Assembly: GCA_039939375.1 (NCBI GenBank)
Contig: JBDVJO010000011.1
Span: 124,001 to 188,000 of the forward strand
DNA from: Paracrocinitomix sp039939375
GTDB lineage: Bacteria > Bacteroidota > Bacteroidia > Flavobacteriales_D > Crocinitomicaceae
DNA length: 64,000 nucleotides
Direction of reading: 5' to 3'
Part shown: one piece after another, positions 41,529 to 50,498 of the stretch
Position numbering within the stretch: the stretch's first letter is position 1
How the letters are laid out: each line of letters begins with the position of its first letter
Translations under genes and position numbers: made by a program
The notes under the pieces: generated by a model
Database searches by the model: none
Told to the model about the DNA's origin: nothing
The model's input: the letters and a program-made list of their open reading frames with translations, nothing else

Positions 41529-43655
41529 TTAATTCAAAACTAATTTTTTTGTTAGGATAGTTTCTCCTTGTTGAAACACAATCGTATAAACTCCAGATGA
41601 GAATACTTGTTCTGATTGAGACAAATCAATATTAATTTTTTGATGCCCAATTTGAGACACAACGGAACTTGAATAAACTTCTTTACCCAACACATCTACA
41701 ATTGAAATTGAAACGCTCCTTTGATCTTGCGAAAAATACTCAATTACTAATCCTTGATCTTTACTTGCGGGGTTAGGGTAAATGGTTAAATTTTCAAGAT
41801 TTGATTCTTGCTCAAACCCAACAGTTCCGGAGATATTCAGGTCATCTAAGAAAAAATTGTTAGAATGATCGTTCGTTGAAAACTCAAACTTGAATTTGAT
41901 ATTTGTTGATGCAAGCTCACTGCCTAACGGAATATTCACATACTCCCATATCGTATTTTCATTGGGCATATAACTTGTGCCGTAATATCCTGTGACTTCA
42001 AGATCAGAATCATCTATAATAGCCAAAGTACTCCATGTTGTCTCGCAATCTTTCATATAAGAAATTTTCATTTTTGCGGTTAATTCATAGTTGCCACCAT
42101 TTTTACTTGAAAAATTGTATTTAAAGCTCATGGAGCCATTTGATACCTGACTGATATTGTATGAAGGCGAAATTAAGATGTCTGATGTTCCTCCTAATCT
42201 TTCATCATAAAAAGGGTCAAGAATTGGATCGGGGTTTAATTTAAAGTACTTAATTCCAATGCATTGATTATCATACGTTTCATTTGATTCAATTAATTCC
42301 CACTTGCTTTCGTTATTTTCTGGATTAATAACAACCCATCCATCTGTATTAAAGTGGTCACCTTCAAAGTCTTCAAAATGGGTGCCTTCATATTGCCAAT
42401 ATGAAGGAGTTACATGAACAAATTCTTGTTTTGTTTCTATTTCTTCGCCAGCTGCATTTGAAACTGTTAAGGAAACATTAAAATTTCCGGCATTCTCATA
42501 ATATACCTGAGGGTTAATAGCGGTTGACATTTCTGGGTCGCCACCTTCAAAATGCCACTCGTAGTTGGCTACTTCAGCTCTTTGCGAAGACGCAAAAAAC
42601 TGAATTGAATTTTGATGACAAATTACTTGATTATCGGCATAAAAATCTGGCAGCGGTGTACACAAAACAGGAGGGTTAATTGTTCCGGTTGATTCAAGAT
42701 TAGCTTCTGTATGCAAATTATTTCTGCTTGAAATTGAGTTAGCCAAAGTTGTATTCATTACTGCTTTTTGGCCTTCTGTAAACATTCTTGAACAATAAGA
42801 ATACTCCATATAATTTTGGACGTTTTCTTGAACTCCAGGGTTGCAATTATCCGTCCCAACAAGATTACAAGAAGTATGACCTGCTGTTTCTGGTGTGTCT
42901 AAAATTCCATCATCACCGCAGGCTACTTCAGGGTTGTTTGTACTTCCCCAGACATGAGGCAGCCCTAACCAGTGACCTATTTCATGGGTTAACGCTCTTG
43001 AGTTAAACGGGCTACTTGTTCCGATAGAACCGATAAAATTATGCCTAATGATTATACCATCAGCATAATCTAAGTCAGTTGAAACAGCTGCAGGATAATA
43101 AGCATAACCTGCTACACCATTTTCCATTGATTTCACGACCCAAACGTTTAAATATCTTGTTCTGGGCCATCTATTCAACTTAGAATAATCATCACCTATG
43201 TTTGTTTCATGTGAAAAGATGTGCTCTATTCCATTCGTGCAATTGCCAAATGGGTCTATGTTAGCTAGTTTAAATTCAATTTTAGTATCAGCAGCTATTG
43301 TTTTGAACGTGTCTACAATTTCTGTGGTGTCTGCATTCAGTAGTCTAAAATCTTCATTTAAGATGTTCATTTGATCATAAACTTGGGCATCAGATATGTT
43401 TTCCGCTCCATTTTCATGAATGATATGAAAAACTACAGGGATGATTAAGACATCCTCTCGTTCACCTCTATCGTTTTCAAAATAGTGCTTGCTTTGTTGA
43501 ATTAGTTCTTCTTGGCCTCTTGCCAATTCAGGGTGAAGCGCAAAGGCTTGGTTTACTTTTTCTGAAGAGCTGCATTTGAAAGAGTTTTGAGAATTACTGG
43601 TAATAACAGCAAGAAATGCCATTGCTGAAATGATAGCTTTTTTTGATAATAACAT
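41529..43655 (-). CDS. T9SS-secreted M43 (pappalysin-like) metalloprotease with PKD domain
   Basis: 708 residues from the ATG at 43653-43655, which gives a good signal peptide; the frame extends to 43697 but without a better N-terminus. The catalytic zinc site is LTHEIGHWLGLPHVWG (His224, HExxHxxGxxH) followed by a Met-turn region around NVQNYMEYSYC, the M43 pattern. A PKD domain follows (YEWHFEGGDPEMSTAINPQV), then a beta-sandwich adhesive domain (about 440-620) and a T9SS domain (LTIYPNPASKDQGL, ending LTKKLVLN). It is a secreted gelatinase/cytophagalysin-type enzyme that degrades proteins outside the cell. Confidence 0.93.
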   Translation of the reverse strand: MLLSKKAIISAMAFLAVITSNSQNSFKCSSSEKVNQAFALHPELARGQEELIQQSKHYFENDRGEREDVLIIPVVFHIIHENGAENISDAQVYDQMNILNEDFRLLNADTTEIVDTFKTIAADTKIEFKLANIDPFGNCTNGIEHIFSHETNIGDDYSKLNRWPRTRYLNVWVVKSMENGVAGYAYYPAAVSTDLDYADGIIIRHNFIGSIGTSSPFNSRALTHEIGHWLGLPHVWGSTNNPEVACGDDGILDTPETAGHTSCNLVGTDNCNPGVQENVQNYMEYSYCSRMFTEGQKAVMNTTLANSISSRNNLHTEANLESTGTINPPVLCTPLPDFYADNQVICHQNSIQFFASSQRAEVANYEWHFEGGDPEMSTAINPQVYYENAGNFNVSLTVSNAAGEEIETKQEFVHVTPSYWQYEGTHFEDFEGDHFNTDGWVVINPENNESKWELIESNETYDNQCIGIKYFKLNPDPILDPFYDERLGGTSDILISPSYNISQVSNGSMSFKYNFSSKNGGNYELTAKMKISYMKDCETTWSTLAIIDDSDLEVTGYYGTSYMPNENTIWEYVNIPLGSELASTNIKFKFEFSTNDHSNNFFLDDLNISGTVGFEQESNLENLTIYPNPASKDQGLVIEYFSQDQRSVSISIVDVLGKEVYSSSVVSQIGHQKINIDLSQSEQVFSSGVYTIVFQQGETILTKKLVLN

Positions 43656-43765
43656 ATTGGGCGTTTTTAGTATGTTGCTCAATATGAGAGTTTTCAATCT
43701 TATTTTAAGAATAGAATTTTACAGCTTTTTCATATTCTATACATTTCTAACTAAGCGTTTAGTGC

Positions 43766-45397
43766 TTATCTTTTTATTCTATTCTTCCAGACTGATCTTA
43801 AAAAAAGAAGTGCTGTTGTGACAACACCATACAACCAAAAATCTTGTGATTTGTCTAGTTGGTAAAAAAGCACAAAGGCCAATGTCAGCAGTACCCAAAT
43901 GAATTGTTGCCCTAAAGCATACAGTTGCTTCGTGTCGTTTTTAACCTCAACTTCAAGCTCCCCATTATTGGCTTTCGCTAAAAACGTGTTCAGTTGACCT
44001 GGAAGCGCCAATAAAGATTTAAACTGCGATTTTACGGCATCCATTAACAATGACTTGATGTTTTCAAAAGTCATCATTTGTGATTTCAAATAGGGCTTAA
44101 TCACAGACACTGGGTCTAAATCTGGTGCGATTTGAGCAGAGATTCCACCAACTAGCACCAAAGTCCTGTTCAACAATACCCAATCTTTAGGCACTTGAAT
44201 TGTTTTCGTGAGTTCTGCAATGCTCAGTTCTTTTAATAATCCTTCTATGCTTGATCCTTTAATGTCATCAATAGTAACATCATTCATTTTAAATCCACTC
44301 ATTTCAACTTCATTATTTAAGAAGTTGCTAAAAGCATCAACAATTTTCTTTGCCACTTTTCTAGCATCTGAATTGTCACCAATAAACCCCATTTTTTGAA
44401 GAGAAGACAATACTTTGTCATAATTCTGACTCAAAGCTCCTTGTAACAAAATAGGAATCTCTTTTCTCATTTTTTCGCTCAGCACGGCCATTGCACCAAA
44501 ATCTAGCAAGACAATTTCGCCTTGTTGATTAACCAATAAATTTCCGGGGTGAGGGTCAGCATGATAAAACCCATCTTCTAACACCATTTTACAGAAAGCT
44601 AAAATGAGTCTTTTAGAAATCACCTCTCCATCTAAATTCCAAGCTTTAAGTTGGGCGACATTTGTAATCTTAACGCCCTCTTCAAAAGATGAGGTTAAAA
44701 TTCTTGAAGAGGAGTATTCAGTAAATACTTTTGGAACCTTTATCCCTTCTGTTTCCTTTAAGTTTTCTGCAATTATTTGCATTGAATTGCGCTCTTTCGA
44801 GAAGTCAAGCTCATCAATGATCATTTTAGACACTTGCTCATAAACGAAATCCATTCCGTTAATCTTGATGAAAAAGGAAACACGATTCAACATCTTTTTA
44901 ATGATTTGAAGATCGGCTTTCGCTAATTCTTCTATGTTTTGATGTTGCACCTTAACGGCTACTTTTTCACCCGACTTCAATGTCGCTTTATATACTTGCC
45001 CAATTGAAGCAGAAGCTATTGGCGTGTCAGGAAATTCTTGAAACAAATGGTCTAAACTTTCTCCTAAATCTTGCTCTAAAGTTTGCTTCGTGTTTTCAAA
45101 ATTACTTTCTGGTGCATGGTCTTGCAATGATTCTAGAAGTTCTCCGTAGGCCTTTGGCATCACATTAGACATAATAGATAACAACTGACCGAACTTTATA
45201 AAGAGACCTTGAAGCTCTAAAATTCCGTTTTTTAAATCAAGCGCATTGTTATATTCAACCTTTGGCAAACGGCGTTCATAATACTTTTTACCAAAAACCT
45301 TTTTACTTAAATACAGTCGAATGTATCGCCATACTAGTCGATTGACAAGTGCGAGAGCTTTTCGGGTTCTTTTTTTGTAAGAGATTTTAGCCTCCAT
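43766..45397 (-). CDS. UbiB/ABC1/ADCK-family atypical kinase
   Basis: 543 residues. The KxGQ motif (Lys68 to Gln71, IKFGQLLS), SASIGQVY in place of a Gly-rich loop, VAVKVQ with the ATP lysine, HADPHPGNLL (catalytic loop) and LLDFGAM (metal-binding DFG) are all present. The C-terminus has one or two membrane helices (FIWVLLTLAFVLFYQ), as in UbiB. The family supports coenzyme Q synthesis in proteobacteria; in menaquinone-using Bacteroidota the role is less clear but probably concerns lipid or quinone handling at the inner membrane. No quinone genes are adjacent. Confidence 0.92.
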   Translation of the reverse strand: MEAKISYKKRTRKALALVNRLVWRYIRLYLSKKVFGKKYYERRLPKVEYNNALDLKNGILELQGLFIKFGQLLSIMSNVMPKAYGELLESLQDHAPESNFENTKQTLEQDLGESLDHLFQEFPDTPIASASIGQVYKATLKSGEKVAVKVQHQNIEELAKADLQIIKKMLNRVSFFIKINGMDFVYEQVSKMIIDELDFSKERNSMQIIAENLKETEGIKVPKVFTEYSSSRILTSSFEEGVKITNVAQLKAWNLDGEVISKRLILAFCKMVLEDGFYHADPHPGNLLVNQQGEIVLLDFGAMAVLSEKMRKEIPILLQGALSQNYDKVLSSLQKMGFIGDNSDARKVAKKIVDAFSNFLNNEVEMSGFKMNDVTIDDIKGSSIEGLLKELSIAELTKTIQVPKDWVLLNRTLVLVGGISAQIAPDLDPVSVIKPYLKSQMMTFENIKSLLMDAVKSQFKSLLALPGQLNTFLAKANNGELEVEVKNDTKQLYALGQQFIWVLLTLAFVLFYQLDKSQDFWLYGVVTTALLFLRSVWKNRIKR

Positions 45398-45439
45398 AGT
45401 TCTTAAGACGAGCCATAAAGGTAGATGTTTTATTCAACT

Positions 45440-46201
45440 CTATTTAAGTGATTGTATATCCACCAATTCAATTCTTGAAACTTCTTCTAAGCTGTCTTTT
45501 TCAAAAAGAATTGGAAGTTCTTGTAACGGTGTACCTACCTCAGCGGCATAATTTACATAATCTTGAAATAAAACCCCCTCAACTTTTCTTGAGTTAAATG
45601 CTTTTCTGAAACGCACTCCTCCATCATTGACTTGATAGTTGTAGGCAAAGTAATCCATAATATGGGTTTGAGAATTTATCCAATAACAATATTCATCTTG
45701 AAAGTCTTGACCTCCGCCTTCTTGTTTAAACGTTACTTTTACAACTTCATATTCCACTCCTTTAATCGTTCTTGTTCCCGCATATTCAGACTGAACCGAA
45801 GGGTCAGATAATTTGTGCGGTAATGTGGCAAAGTAGATGACAGAATTGAGCGTTTCCCCATACATTCCCATTGCTTCAGTGGATAGGTTTAAGATTTTAT
45901 CTCCTTGAGACCTTTCAAATTTTCCGTTTTCATAGGTGTCTTTTTGCCATCCTTGATCCGTTTGATGCTCAGATGTGTAGCGATAGTCACTTCCATTGTT
46001 TTTGAATGTATATACCTTATCTCTAAACGTAAACTGATAGTGAGCTTGTTCATACAAAACTCCTCCATGAGCTTCGATCATTTGATTGATTAAGCTTTGA
46101 GATTTTGATAACTGTTCTTGTTCAATCTGTTCATTTTTAGCATCATTGTCTGAACCACAGGCTAACAGTACGAAAGGAATAATCAAAAGAAAGTTTTTCA
46201 T
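45440..46201 (-). CDS. Lipoprotein of unknown function (resembles DUF6503-type proteins)
   Basis: 253 residues from the ATG at 46199-46201; the frame stays open to 46339 but the upstream part overlaps another small gene, and this start gives an ideal lipoprotein signal (MKNFLLIIPFVLLAC, Cys15). The mature N-terminus has NQMIEAHGG, like the opening of a family of Bacteroidota lipoproteins built as a beta half-barrel (LolA/outer-membrane lipoprotein-sorting-like). Function unknown. A 38-codon membrane peptide gene lies 38 bp upstream with its own -7 box. Confidence 0.75.
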   Translation of the reverse strand: MKNFLLIIPFVLLACGSDNDAKNEQIEQEQLSKSQSLINQMIEAHGGVLYEQAHYQFTFRDKVYTFKNNGSDYRYTSEHQTDQGWQKDTYENGKFERSQGDKILNLSTEAMGMYGETLNSVIYFATLPHKLSDPSVQSEYAGTRTIKGVEYEVVKVTFKQEGGGQDFQDEYCYWINSQTHIMDYFAYNYQVNDGGVRFRKAFNSRKVEGVLFQDYVNYAAEVGTPLQELPILFEKDSLEEVSRIELVDIQSLK

Positions 46202-46239
46202 AATTATTGGTCGCGGATTAGGCGCAAAGATTACATTTC

Positions 46240-46356
46240 TCAAGTAGAACATTTCCCAATTCCAAGCAAAACGACTAACCAAATTAATCCTTTGACTAGA
46301 AAAAACAGAAAACCCACAAATCCTATTCTTTTTAACCAAAGTTTCATTTTACTCAT
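46240..46356 (-). CDS. 38-residue membrane peptide
   Basis: An uninterrupted frame ATG (46354-46356) to TGA (46240-46242) encodes a 38-residue peptide: basic start MSKMKLWLKRIG, then the strongly hydrophobic FVGFLFFLVKGLIWLVVLLG and a short tail. A perfect TAAATTTG -7 box lies 4 nt upstream (13 nt if the second Met is used), and the lipoprotein gene follows 38 bp downstream. Small proteins with a GFLFFLxKGLxWL core are, as far as I recall, widespread in Bacteroidota, sometimes misnamed as tRNA synthetases; I could not check this. Topology suggests one inner-membrane helix. Confidence 0.6.
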   Translation of the reverse strand: MSKMKLWLKRIGFVGFLFFLVKGLIWLVVLLGIGKCST

Positions 46357-46360
46357 AGCA

Positions 46361-46368
46361 CAAATTTA
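46361..46368 (-). promoter_or_regulatory. Candidate -7 box for the 38-residue peptide and lipoprotein genes
   Basis: Minus strand TAAATTTG, perfect TAnnTTTG, 4 nt before the first ATG (13 nt before the second in-frame ATG). Confidence 0.45.
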
Positions 46369-46497
46369 CTCAAATGAATAATTAGCCATACTACATTTAT
46401 CATTTTTTACCTCAATTGAGGTATTGTAAGAAGCTACTTTATGCGCTAATTTTGAACACATTTTTATGATTGATGTTCTTCCTAAACAAATCAGATG

Positions 46498-46505
46498 TAA
46501 ATTTG
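46498..46505 (+). promoter_or_regulatory. Candidate -7 box for the TonB-dependent receptor gene
   Basis: TAAATTTG, perfect TAnnTTTG, ending 7 nt before the ATG at 46513, so the transcript would be nearly leaderless. Confidence 0.45.
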
Positions 46506-46512
46506 CGCTCAA

Positions 46513-48864
46513 ATGTTAAGATTATTACTGCTTGTTGTCCTCTTTTATGCATCCTTTTCAGCAGGGGCGCAACAATTCGTGCAAACCATTCGGGGAGTTA
46601 TTTCTGATGCAGAAAATCAATCTCCAATTCCGGGAGTGAAAATCGTAATTCAAAATACTCAAAATGATAGCACACTGGCAATCGGAATATCAGATGAATT
46701 AGGAAACTACGAAATCAACAACATTCCTGTAGGAAGAGTTAGCGTATTGTATAGTGCTGTGGGATTTAAAAGTACGGTTGTTGAAGATGCCGGTTTATCC
46801 ACAGCCCAAGAATTAATCCTTAACATCAATTTGGTTCCGAATGTTGCCACTTTAGAGGCGGTAGAAGTATTAGGGAACGGCATGAGGGGTGAGCCTATTA
46901 ATCGTTTAGCAATTGCAAGTACAGTCACTATAACTCCTGAGCAAATATCCAAATATGCCGGAAGTATTGATGATCCGCTTCGTGTGGTGACGGCATATCC
47001 CGGTGTAATAGCTCAAAATTCAGGCTTCAATTATATCTCGGTTCGTGGAAACTCACCAGTTGGAATGCTCTATCGTTTAGAAGGAGTTCCTGTAGCGAAT
47101 CCGAATCACTTTGGTGAAATCGGAACCAACGGTGGATTCGTAACACAATTTAGTTCTGCGCTTTTAAGTAACAGTGACTTTTATTCAGGTGTTGCGCCAG
47201 CAGAATTTGGCAATGCTACATCTGCAGTTTTCGATTTTAGATTCAGAAATGGTAACAACAGAAGAAGAGAGCATGCATTTAAAGCCAGTGTTTTAGGACT
47301 TGATGTAGCCACTGAAGGACCGTTCTCTAAAAATTCAAAGGCCTCTTATCTGATCAATTATCGGTATTCAACATTGGGGATTTTGTCTAAAGTGATTTAT
47401 TTAGGTGGTGTTGAACCATCTTATCAAGATCTTTCGTTTAGCATCAATTTACCCACTAAGAAGGCAGGTACTTTTAAAGTGTTTGGCGTTGGCGGATTAA
47501 GTAATTTTTTGTTGGACGCAAAAAGAGATTCAGCCGATTGGGAGTTTGATGGAGATCGGGTGAGGCGAGTATACGGGACGAAATCTGGTACAGGAGGTGT
47601 TTCTTATTATGTTCCTGTTAAAGGAAATGGGTTTTTTCATGCGGCAGCAGCATTTTCTTACGGTCGAAATTTTGACAACTCAGATTATTTAGAAGAAGAT
47701 TTCAATTGGAGTTTAAGGGATCAATCAACTTATAATGATGCTAGAATAACCGTGACCGCCGATTACAACCACAAATTCAGCAATCGTCACTCTAACAAAA
47801 CAGGTGTTATTTATGGATTAAGTCGTCATCAATATTCAGCTCAACGCTATGATAAAAATATTCCTGGTCTTTATACTTCTGCCAACACAGCAGGAAATGG
47901 GCAACAGATTCAAGCTTTCTCGCAGTCAAAAATTGCGTTATCAGATAAATGGACTTTAAACGCAGGGGTGCATTACATACACTTTTTACTCAATAACAAA
48001 TTCAATGTTGAACCAAGAGTTGGGCTTCACTTCGAGCCCAATTTAAGATCAAAATTTAGCTTGTCATATGGCTTACACTCTCGAATTGAAAACCTCAATT
48101 TTTACTTTATTGAAGATCAAGAAAATCCTGGAAGCCTCATTAACAAAGATTTAGACTTAATGAAATCACTTCATTCATCCATAGGGTATACCGTGATGCT
48201 GACCAAATCGCTAAAACTAAAAACAGAGGCCTACTTTCAATATCATTATGATGTTCCTGCGATTGCTGGTGGAACTTATTCGGTTCAGAATCTCTTCAAC
48301 AGTTTACCTCAAGTTGATTTGACAAATGTTGGTTCGGGTAAAAATTATGGAATTGAGTTCATGTTACAGCAATTCACTTTTAAAGGTTTTTATTACATGT
48401 TCTCGCTGGCAATTTTTGATGCACAATATAGAGCCGGAGATGGCGTGTGGAGAAATAATGAGTTGAACCAACGATATTCTTATAATGTAATAGCTGGTAA
48501 AGAATTCAAACTGAAAGACAAACCTAATAAATCAAGGCTTCTTTCGGTAAACATTAACTTTAGACATTCAGGAGGTGCGTGGAAAACGCCCATTGATTTA
48601 GAGGCCTCAGAAATGGCAGGATGGACCGTTTATGATGAAAGTGACCCTTTCAGTATCCAACAGCCTGACTTAATGGGGTTGGATATCTCTATGAATTATC
48701 GTTCTAGCAAAAAGAAAGTTTCTACAGAATGTTCTATCACGTTTAAAAACATCTACAGTAATAATGCAGTATTGTTTGAGTTGTATGATACAGATACCAA
48801 ATCAATTCGCCAACGTGAAGATTATGGTTTGATTCCAGTAATTAGCTATACGATTCATTTTTAG
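46513..48864 (+). CDS. TonB-dependent receptor
   Basis: 783 residues: signal peptide (1-20, ending AGAQ), a carboxypeptidase-regulatory-like domain (about 25-105, IRGVISDAENQSPIPGVKIV), a plug domain (about 130-235, with GVIAQNSGFNYISVRGNSPV) and an outer-membrane beta-barrel of alternating aromatic strands to the C-terminal SYTIHF. It imports a ligand across the outer membrane using TonB energy. There is no adjacent SusD-like lipoprotein, so it is not a classical polysaccharide-utilisation pair; the ligand is unknown. It stands alone on this strand. Confidence 0.92.
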   Translation: MLRLLLLVVLFYASFSAGAQQFVQTIRGVISDAENQSPIPGVKIVIQNTQNDSTLAIGISDELGNYEINNIPVGRVSVLYSAVGFKSTVVEDAGLSTAQELILNINLVPNVATLEAVEVLGNGMRGEPINRLAIASTVTITPEQISKYAGSIDDPLRVVTAYPGVIAQNSGFNYISVRGNSPVGMLYRLEGVPVANPNHFGEIGTNGGFVTQFSSALLSNSDFYSGVAPAEFGNATSAVFDFRFRNGNNRRREHAFKASVLGLDVATEGPFSKNSKASYLINYRYSTLGILSKVIYLGGVEPSYQDLSFSINLPTKKAGTFKVFGVGGLSNFLLDAKRDSADWEFDGDRVRRVYGTKSGTGGVSYYVPVKGNGFFHAAAAFSYGRNFDNSDYLEEDFNWSLRDQSTYNDARITVTADYNHKFSNRHSNKTGVIYGLSRHQYSAQRYDKNIPGLYTSANTAGNGQQIQAFSQSKIALSDKWTLNAGVHYIHFLLNNKFNVEPRVGLHFEPNLRSKFSLSYGLHSRIENLNFYFIEDQENPGSLINKDLDLMKSLHSSIGYTVMLTKSLKLKTEAYFQYHYDVPAIAGGTYSVQNLFNSLPQVDLTNVGSGKNYGIEFMLQQFTFKGFYYMFSLAIFDAQYRAGDGVWRNNELNQRYSYNVIAGKEFKLKDKPNKSRLLSVNINFRHSGGAWKTPIDLEASEMAGWTVYDESDPFSIQQPDLMGLDISMNYRSSKKKVSTECSITFKNIYSNNAVLFELYDTDTKSIRQREDYGLIPVISYTIHF

Positions 48865-48898
48865 AAGTAATAAGAGAGGGGTATTCAGTAATCACTAG

Positions 48899-48948
48899 GC
48901 TTCGAACCACGAAGCAGCTCTTCGCATTAAGCTTCGAACCACGAAGCA
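48899..48948. repeat. Duplicated 18-bp hairpin at the 3' end of the gamma-carbonic anhydrase gene
   Basis: GCTTCGAACCACGAAGCA occurs twice, at 48899-48916 and 48931-48948. Each copy is itself a hairpin (GCTTCG, 5-nt loop, CGAAGC). The second copy encodes the last residues of the carbonic anhydrase (ASWFEA); the first lies just past its stop codon. The 32-bp spacing is not a multiple of three, so the copy outside the gene is not a simple in-frame extension. Confidence 0.85.
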
Positions 48949-49442
48949 TACATGCGGTAGTTTTTAGCAATTCGCATGACTTCTCCTTTAAACATTTCTG
49001 GAGATAGGTCTTTGACTTTTTTAGCCGGAACTCCAGCCCAAATTGATCCAGACTCCACTTTTGTGCCCTCCAATAACACTGCTCCAGCGGCAATGATACA
49101 GTTCTCTTCAATCACACAGTTGTCCATTACAATCGACCCCATTCCAATTAGAACATTATCTTTCACAGTGCAACCGTGCACCAAGGCATTATGACCAACA
49201 GAAACGTTGTTTCCTAAAGTCGTTTTTGTTTTTTCATAGGTACAATGAATAACAGCTCCATCTTGAATGTTAACGTTGTCTCCAAAAGTAATGGTGTTCA
49301 CGTCTCCTCTTATTACTGTGTTAAACCAAACCGAACAATTTTCGCCCATCTTTACATCTCCAACAATAGTTGAGTTTTCTGCTAACCAACAAGACTCAGG
49401 TATTTGAGGATGATTTCCTCTGCAAGGTTTAATAAGTGCCAT
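48927..49442 (-). CDS. Gamma-carbonic anhydrase family protein (left-handed beta-helix)
   Basis: 171 residues built of hexapeptide repeats (for example STIVGDVKMGENCSVW, NIQDGAVIHC, VSVGHNALVHGCTV, VLIGMGSIVMDN). The three zinc histidines of the family are at VIHC and SVGHNALVHGC. It forms a trimeric left-handed beta-helix with metal between subunits; homologues are carbonic anhydrases or of uncertain activity (YrdA/PaaY type). The gene ends in a hairpin that is repeated just downstream. It lies 7 bp after the bestrophin gene, forming an operon; a bicarbonate-producing enzyme with an anion channel is a sensible pairing. Confidence 0.92.
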   Translation of the reverse strand: MALIKPCRGNHPQIPESCWLAENSTIVGDVKMGENCSVWFNTVIRGDVNTITFGDNVNIQDGAVIHCTYEKTKTTLGNNVSVGHNALVHGCTVKDNVLIGMGSIVMDNCVIEENCIIAAGAVLLEGTKVESGSIWAGVPAKKVKDLSPEMFKGEVMRIAKNYRMYASWFEA

Positions 49443-49449
49443 AATACAT

Positions 49450-50484
49450 TTACATTAAAATTCCTTCTTTTGCTTTAATCGCTGGAGGCAAGTCTTTTTC
49501 TCCGAGCATTTCTAATAAATCAATCTCTATTGTCCTGCAAAGCGATAACATGGGAATATCATTTGCCATACCTTGAAAAGGGTTTTCAGAATAATCTCCA
49601 ACTAATTCCATCATCACATAAATCCAACCTATTAAGGCTGTTAAAGGAATAGAAACCCATATCCCTAAATCTCCCATTATCATTAGCTCAGGAATCATAC
49701 TAAAAGGCAATAACATGATAAAAATGGCGACAAACCAGGCAGATACAGTTGCATATTGTCTCGGTAAAGGAAACTTTTTAATCCGTTCTGCTTTGCCTTG
49801 ATGATCGTAAAACTCAGCAAGTACTTTCATCAATTCCATGTGTCTGAAATCATCAATTAGGCCTCTCTCTCTTAATTCAGCCAATTCTTTGGCTTGTGCA
49901 TTGATAATTTGTGTTGCTGTATTTTTAGCAGATAATAAAGGTTCTTGTTCTTCGTCTGGGAGATACTTGTCTAAATGTTCGTTCGTTTTTACATCTGAAA
50001 AAAGTCCAACGCCGAATTTTCTTCTATAAAAGCGGTACGTTTTTGTGGCCTTTTTTCCTTGACTCATGTGCTCCCATTCGGTATGAACCAATAGTTGACT
50101 TCTCAGTGCATACAGCCAAGCAATGTGTCTGTAAATAATCCGTTTTTTTATTGTGTTTAGCTCTTCTTCTGGGAGCTTTTCAATAGCATAATGATTTGAA
50201 ATAAAATTAGAGGATTCTGCCCCCCAACTTCTACTAGAATTTACTATTGCTCCCCAAATTTTACGGGCTTCCCACATCCGGTCATAAGACTGGTTGTTTT
50301 TAAAACCAACATAAAATGCCACCGCTGTACCAACTACTGAAACAGGCAACCATGGCAGGGCAATTGTTAAAACTTTAAAATGATAAAGCAAAGCGATTGT
50401 TCCTGAAAAAACCAGTAAAATAATAATATGAAACCAAGTCAATCCAAGAATTCGGGCAACACTGATATTTTTATTGACTAACAT
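49450..50484 (-). CDS. Bestrophin-family anion channel
   Basis: 344 residues with about four transmembrane segments (IIILLVFSGTIALLYHF; LPWLPVSVVGTAVAFYVGF; SAWFVAIFIMLLPFSMI; LGIWVSIPLTALIGWIYV). The diagnostic bestrophin/UPF0187 region is FKNNQSYDRMWEARKIWG. Bacterial homologues form pentameric ion channels in the inner membrane. It is translated just before the gamma-carbonic anhydrase gene (7-bp gap). A possible -7 box (TATTTTTC) overlaps the T-run of the upstream terminator. Confidence 0.9.
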   Translation of the reverse strand: MLVNKNISVARILGLTWFHIIILLVFSGTIALLYHFKVLTIALPWLPVSVVGTAVAFYVGFKNNQSYDRMWEARKIWGAIVNSSRSWGAESSNFISNHYAIEKLPEEELNTIKKRIIYRHIAWLYALRSQLLVHTEWEHMSQGKKATKTYRFYRRKFGVGLFSDVKTNEHLDKYLPDEEQEPLLSAKNTATQIINAQAKELAELRERGLIDDFRHMELMKVLAEFYDHQGKAERIKKFPLPRQYATVSAWFVAIFIMLLPFSMIPELMIMGDLGIWVSIPLTALIGWIYVMMELVGDYSENPFQGMANDIPMLSLCRTIEIDLLEMLGEKDLPPAIKAKEGILM

Positions 50485-50498
50485 GATGCAATGTTAGT

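Noticed and set aside
46202..46339. N-terminal extension of the lipoprotein gene to 46339
   Set aside because: The extension lacks a sensible signal; the ATG at 46201 gives an ideal lipoprotein start, and the region codes for the 38-residue peptide in another frame.
48842..49111. Minus-strand frame of 89 codons overlapping the gamma-carbonic anhydrase gene
   Set aside because: It is in another frame of the same strand over clear hexapeptide-repeat coding sequence; no start context or recognisable protein features.
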